Positions 61,005 to 64,000 of a stretch of DNA of 64,000 bases are shown here, piece after piece. Made by a program: the position numbers and the translations under genes. Position 1 is the stretch's first letter, and every line of letters starts with the position of its first letter. The notes beneath the pieces are model-generated. The model ran no database searches and was not told where the DNA came from. It was given only the letters and a program-made list of their open reading frames with translations. The DNA comes from Didemnitutus sp041906465 (lineage in GTDB: Bacteria; Verrucomicrobiota; Verrucomicrobiia; Opitutales; Opitutaceae). The DNA is taken from assembly GCA_041906465.1 (NCBI GenBank), contig JAYRJE010000002.1:248001-312000 (forward strand), in the 5' to 3' direction.

Positions 61005-61091
61005 TCAGGTGCAGGTAGGCAAAACGGCAAACGCCGCCAGTGCAGTAAGTAGCAGCAAAACGGCTCCTTGTTTGCTTCTCCTCATTCTCAT
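61005..61091 (-). CDS. Possible 28-residue signal-peptide-like small ORF
   Basis: ATG at 61091, 5 bp after the DciA-like stop, reads MRMRRSKQGAVLLLLTAL and ends in a Cys-containing stretch. It looks like a free signal or membrane peptide. The overlapping +2 frame (stop at 60913-60915) has a better protein look (CTGG-VC motif, then WAAFVVGVVALLLSW helix) but no ATG/GTG/TTG at its front. Either one is real through a frame difference, or neither is. Confidence 0.3.
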   Translation of the reverse strand: MRMRRSKQGAVLLLLTALAAFAVLPTCT

Positions 61092-61096
61092 CTCGC

Positions 61097-61477
61097 TTAC
61101 CCCGCTCGCAGCGTCAGCCCCTTGATCCCGTCGCATCCGGGCAGCTTGCGGAGCTTTTCGAGGATTTGCAGGCGGTGATGAAAGAGCTCGTTGCGGACCA
61201 CGGCGTGCGAACAAAGCACGAGCAACTGGCCGCGTTCGACCACGACCGGGTGCGAGTAGGCGGCGTTTGGCGGACCGACCAACTCGACCCACTTCTCGCG
61301 GATGGAGTGTTCGAGCGAGTCATGGCTGATGCGGTATTTGACCAGCAGCTCGTCGATCAACGTGCCGAGGTCGTGCGTCTTGCGGTGGCGCGCCTTGCTC
61401 TCGTCCTCCGGCATGCCGCGGAAGGAGGCGATGAGGTTCTCGACCTCGTGGCTGAACTCTTTTGGCTCCTTTGCCAT
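61097..61477 (-). CDS. DUF721/DciA-like protein
   Basis: 126 residues with the DUF721 core: REKWVELVGPPNAAYSHPV and GQLLVLCSHAVVRNELFHH, then ILEKLRKLPG. DciA is the ancestral loader or partner of the replicative helicase DnaB in bacteria without DnaC. It starts 3 bp after the glycosyltransferase stop. Confidence 0.85.
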   Translation of the reverse strand: MAKEPKEFSHEVENLIASFRGMPEDESKARHRKTHDLGTLIDELLVKYRISHDSLEHSIREKWVELVGPPNAAYSHPVVVERGQLLVLCSHAVVRNELFHHRLQILEKLRKLPGCDGIKGLTLRAG

Positions 61478-61480
61478 CGC

Positions 61481-62260
61481 CTATCTCGGCTGGGACCGAC
61501 GCTCATGCTCGTAAAGCCGGCTATAACGCACGAACGCGCCGAAAGCTGTCGCCCATGCGATGTAGAGGCCGGGAAAACCATCCAGGAACCCGAGTCTCAG
61601 CACATACGCGCGGAAAAAACGCCACGCCGGCCGAAACACCGCGGCACCGAACGAGAAGCGCCCGCCCTTGGCCATCTGTTGCTGGAGGAACAGGTCGGCG
61701 AACGGATTGATCTTCGCCACGTGGCTGCTGAGCGTCGGGAACGAGTAGTGATGCAGGTCGCCGCGCAGCGTCGCGACCGGACCGTCGACGTGCATGTGCT
61801 CGTGCACGAATTGGTCGCCGCCCCATCGGCAATGCGCGCGGTTCACGAGGCGGGTGTTGTGGTCGGGATACCAGTCGCCGTGCGTGATCCAGCGGTCGAT
61901 GAACCACACTTTGCGCGGGAAACGCGCGGCGTGAAACTTCCGGTCGTCGCCGCGCGCGAAGAAAGCAACGATCTCCTCGCGCAAGGCCGGCGAGACCTCT
62001 TCGTCGGCGTCGAGGCAAAGCGCCCACGGCTGTGTGCAGCGATCGAGCGCGAAGTTCTTCGTGTCGCGATAGCCGCGCCACTCGGTTTCGAACACGAGCG
62101 CGCCGTGGCGCATCGCGACTTCCGCGCTCGGATCGGTCGTGTTGTTGAGCACGACCACGATCTCCGCCACCCAGCTGCGCACGCTCTCGAAGCAGCGCGG
62201 GAGGTTATGGGCCTCGTTGCGGGCGATGACGGAGACGGAGATGGGCAGCGGTTTCGACAC
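61481..62260 (-). CDS. Glycosyltransferase family 2 (WaaE/KdtX-like)
   Basis: 259 residues. SVSVIARNEAHNLPRCFESV is the nucleotide-sugar-binding start, ALCLDADEEVSPALREE has the DxD-type motif, and a basic amphipathic tail near 215-250 resembles that of WaaE-type core glycosyltransferases (membrane-associated, LPS inner core). Start GTG 62260, with a pyrimidine-rich leader (CCTCCTTTCGCC); no ATG fits. Residues upstream in the frame are shadow sequence. Divergent from the next glycosyltransferase. Confidence 0.85.
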   Translation of the reverse strand: MSKPLPISVSVIARNEAHNLPRCFESVRSWVAEIVVVLNNTTDPSAEVAMRHGALVFETEWRGYRDTKNFALDRCTQPWALCLDADEEVSPALREEIVAFFARGDDRKFHAARFPRKVWFIDRWITHGDWYPDHNTRLVNRAHCRWGGDQFVHEHMHVDGPVATLRGDLHHYSFPTLSSHVAKINPFADLFLQQQMAKGGRFSFGAAVFRPAWRFFRAYVLRLGFLDGFPGLYIAWATAFGAFVRYSRLYEHERRSQPR

Positions 62261-62328
62261 GTTCGGCGAAAGGAGGGCACATCCCCGGCGGCATGGCAAC
62301 GCGGCTGTGCGGAAGTGGGATCGTGGGC

Positions 62329-62399
62329 GTAGGGGCGCGCCTGGAGCGCGCCCGTCGGAGGTCCGCTGCTTCTCGGGCGCGCGCCAGGCGCGCGCCTGC
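62329..62399. repeat. GGCGCGCCTGG paired inverted repeat
   Basis: Arms at 62329-62357 (GTAGGGGCGCGCCTGGAGCG...) and 62371-62399 are imperfect inverted copies, each itself a GC-rich hairpin. It sits between two divergent glycosyltransferase genes, near their promoters. Confidence 0.7.
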
Positions 62400-62488
62400 A
62401 AGCGAAGAAACAAGCGGACAATTCTGGTCCGCTCCCCGCGGGCCAAGAAAGGTTTTACTTCGCCGGCTCTCGCGCGAAGCTGCGCCGG

Positions 62489-63382
62489 ATGTCCGTTGCG
62501 ATCGTCATCCCGGTGCTCAACCAGCTCGCCTACACGCAAGGCTGCGTGCGCTGCCTGCAGCCGGCCCTCGCGGCCGGCGCGAAAGTGATCGTCGTCGACA
62601 ACGGCTCGACCGACGGCACGCGCGAGTGGCTGGCGACGCAGCCGGCGTTGACCGTCATCCGCAACGAGCAGAATCGCGGCTGCGCGCCGGCGTGGAACCA
62701 AGGTGTCGCCGCCGCAGGAATATTGCTTAATAAGCAATTTTCCTCCCCGGGGACGGCTTCACCAATCTTGCGTAATACGCAAGAAACGTCCGAGACGCCG
62801 GGTTGGGTGGTGGTGTTGAACAACGACGTGCTGCTGCCGGCGGGTTGGCTAGCGGCGCTGCTGGGCGCGGCGGAGCGGCACGGGCTCGACCTCGTTTGCC
62901 CGGCGATGCGCGAGCGCGATCAGAACTACGATTTCGAGAGCTACGCGCGCGAATTCGCGGCGCGGCTTGGTGGCGTGGTCCGACGCGACGGTGCGCACGG
63001 CGTCTGTTTTGCGGTGCGGAGCGCGGTGTTCGAGCGGATCGGCGGTTTCGACGAGGCGTTTCGCATCGGGCAGTTCGAGGACGCTGATTTTTTCCGCCGC
63101 GCGCGGCTGGCGGGTTTTCACATCGGAGTGGTCGGGGCGTGCTTCATTCACCATTTTGGGTCGGTCACGCAGGATGCTCTCAGCGATACGAAGAAGCAGC
63201 GGCCTTACGAGGCGGAGAACCGCGCGCACTTCCGCAAGAAATGGAAACTTGGCTGGGCGCGACGTCGCTGGGAAAAGGCGATCGACGGTCTGCGGGCGTG
63301 GTGGTGGCGGACGACAGAGCGCGCCCGCTTCGGCCACACGCTGCACGAGAAGTGGGATGGCGAGCGGTTGCGGTTTTATTGA
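62489..63382 (+). CDS. Glycosyltransferase family 2 with an in-frame repeat insertion
   Basis: 297 residues. VAIVIPVLNQLAYTQGCV at the start, VDNGSTDGTREWL, VVLNNDVLLPAGWL (the DxD-equivalent NND) and EDADFFRRARLAGF are those of rhamnosyl-type GT2 enzymes. Between RGCAPAWNQGVAAA and WVVVLNND, which are normally separated by a few residues, about 26 residues are inserted. They are the translation of two palindromes and the DNA between them (62722-62783). Whether the enzyme still works is open. Confidence 0.87.
   Translation: MSVAIVIPVLNQLAYTQGCVRCLQPALAAGAKVIVVDNGSTDGTREWLATQPALTVIRNEQNRGCAPAWNQGVAAAGILLNKQFSSPGTASPILRNTQETSETPGWVVVLNNDVLLPAGWLAALLGAAERHGLDLVCPAMRERDQNYDFESYAREFAARLGGVVRRDGAHGVCFAVRSAVFERIGGFDEAFRIGQFEDADFFRRARLAGFHIGVVGACFIHHFGSVTQDALSDTKKQRPYEAENRAHFRKKWKLGWARRRWEKAIDGLRAWWWRTTERARFGHTLHEKWDGERLRFY
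62722..62783. repeat. Paired palindromes (TTGCTTAATAAGCAA, TTGCGTAATACGCAA) inside a glycosyltransferase gene
   Basis: Two perfect 17-nt palindromes, 62722-62738 and 62767-62783, share the pattern TTGCxTAATAxGCAA and are 28 nt apart. The inserted segment keeps the reading frame. The pair at 57801-57898 belongs to the same family. Confidence 0.8.
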
Positions 63383-63410
63383 GTAGCGCCGGGCGTAGCG
63401 GGGATTGCCT

Positions 63411-63491
63411 GGAGGGCGACGCTCTGTCGTCGCCGGATTTCGCGCGGGCGGGCAATTCGCGGATCACGGCGACGACAGAGCGTCGCCCTCC
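63411..63491. repeat. Perfect 24-bp inverted repeat, GGAGGGCGACGCTCTG family
   Basis: Arms 63411-63434 and 63468-63491 are exact inverse copies with a 33-nt spacer. It lies between convergent glycosyltransferase genes and may also end both transcripts, although no T run is present. Confidence 0.85.
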
Positions 63492-63529
63492 AAACAAGCA
63501 TGTCGGAGCGCTCACCGTCTGGAGGCGAG

Positions 63530-64000
63530 TCAGCTCACCGCCGCGCGCACTGCGTCGATCACGCGGTCGACGGTAATGTTGCGCACGCAGTGGTTGTGAT
63601 ACGAGTCCTCCGGCAGGCATTGCCCGGGTGAGACGCAGTTCACGCACGGGAGCGGCGGCTGCAGCGTGACGTGTCCGGCGCCGACCGGTTGCCATATGTT
63701 CATCGGCTGCGAGCCGAAGAGTGCGATCACGCGTGTGCCAACGGCGGCGGCGACGTGCATCGGACCGCTGTCGTGGCACACGAGCGCCGGCGCGGCGGCG
63801 AAGAGCGCGGCGAGTTGAGTGACGCCGAGGCGTTGCTCGAGGCGAATCGCGGGCGAGCGCAGATGACGGCAGATCTCGTCCACCGTATCTTGCTCGCCCG
63901 GGCCGGCGACGATCGCCGTCGTGACGCCGAGTTCGGCGTGCAGCGTGTCGATGACCTCCGCGTAGTTTTGGGCGGGCCAGATGCGCCAGGCGCTGCGCGA
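63530..64000 (-). CDS. Glycosyltransferase family 9 (heptosyltransferase-like), partial
   Basis: 157 codons before the window edge; the N-terminal half is missing. VCHDSGPMHVAAAVGTRVIALFG is the GT9 C-terminal signature with the conserved Asp/His-containing loop for ADP-heptose. AGPGEQD in the preceding strand also fits. A CVNC...C cluster lies near the end (PCVNCVSPGQC). Suggests ADP-heptose transfer to LPS core. Confidence 0.85.
   Translation of the reverse strand, partial: SRSAWRIWPAQNYAEVIDTLHAELGVTTAIVAGPGEQDTVDEICRHLRSPAIRLEQRLGVTQLAALFAAAPALVCHDSGPMHVAAAVGTRVIALFGSQPMNIWQPVGAGHVTLQPPLPCVNCVSPGQCLPEDSYHNHCVRNITVDRVIDAVRAAVS

Overview
The window is about 64 kb of GC-rich bacterial chromosome with dense, compactly packed genes. 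Many neighbouring genes share 4-bp ATGA stop/start overlaps. Gene content fits a Verrucomicrobiota bacterium, most likely Opitutaceae: a complete MoxR/Bat operon, TIGR03067 and DUF5069 proteins, hybrid sensor kinases with long periplasmic regions, a propionate (methylmalonyl-CoA) module and many short palindromic repeats. This placement is inference from content; no rRNA, tRNA or CRISPR was seen.

Layout. 0-7.6 kb holds small housekeeping genes: Hsp20, a MazG-like pyrophosphohydrolase, DUF5069, an FmdB-like protein that has lost its zinc cysteines, a DUF898 membrane protein coupled to an M48 peptidase with two TonB-type domains, GluQ, a LOG-family phosphoribohydrolase and a NUDIX hydrolase. 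7.6-15.2 kb is a minus-strand aerotolerance operon, moxR-DUF58-batA-batB/C-batD/E, in which two pairs of genes appear fused. 15.3-19.6 kb has a GGQ release-factor-like protein, SurE, a methyltransferase, an aldo/keto reductase and adenosine deaminase. 19.7-38.9 kb is rich in signalling genes: a hybrid kinase, an OmpR-type regulator, two paralogous seven-helix sensor kinases and two kinase-like proteins that lack an ATP-binding half. Within this stretch an FAD oxidase and a ketosynthase-like protein with altered catalytic residues are translationally coupled to one of the seven-helix kinases. 39-42.4 kb has RmuC, TIGR03067, a MOSC protein and small membrane proteins.

42.6-56.0 kb is the most coherent island. 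It encodes a 5S-type carboxyltransferase, methylmalonyl-CoA mutase (two subunits), MeaB, methylmalonyl-CoA epimerase, a 12S-type carboxyltransferase, a biotin carrier, a small delta-like subunit, TerC, OadG-like gamma, the sodium-pumping beta subunit and biotin protein ligase. Together these could interconvert succinyl-CoA and propionyl-CoA. They could pass the carboxyl group to pyruvate through 5S (transcarboxylase) or release it as CO2 while exporting sodium through the beta subunit. The ligase would biotinylate the carrier.

56-64 kb has DUF2127, a nucleotidyltransferase/GHMP-kinase fusion, pnp and rpsO with terminators, a DciA-like gene and the start of a glycosyltransferase (LPS core-like) cluster that runs off the right edge.

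The second striking feature of the window is its repeats. At least nine paired-arm inverted repeats of several sequence families occur. Several lie inside reading frames and add peptide segments, a start codon, a stop codon or a C-terminal tail to ordinary genes. Many starts also follow a pyrimidine-rich leader instead of a Shine-Dalgarno sequence.
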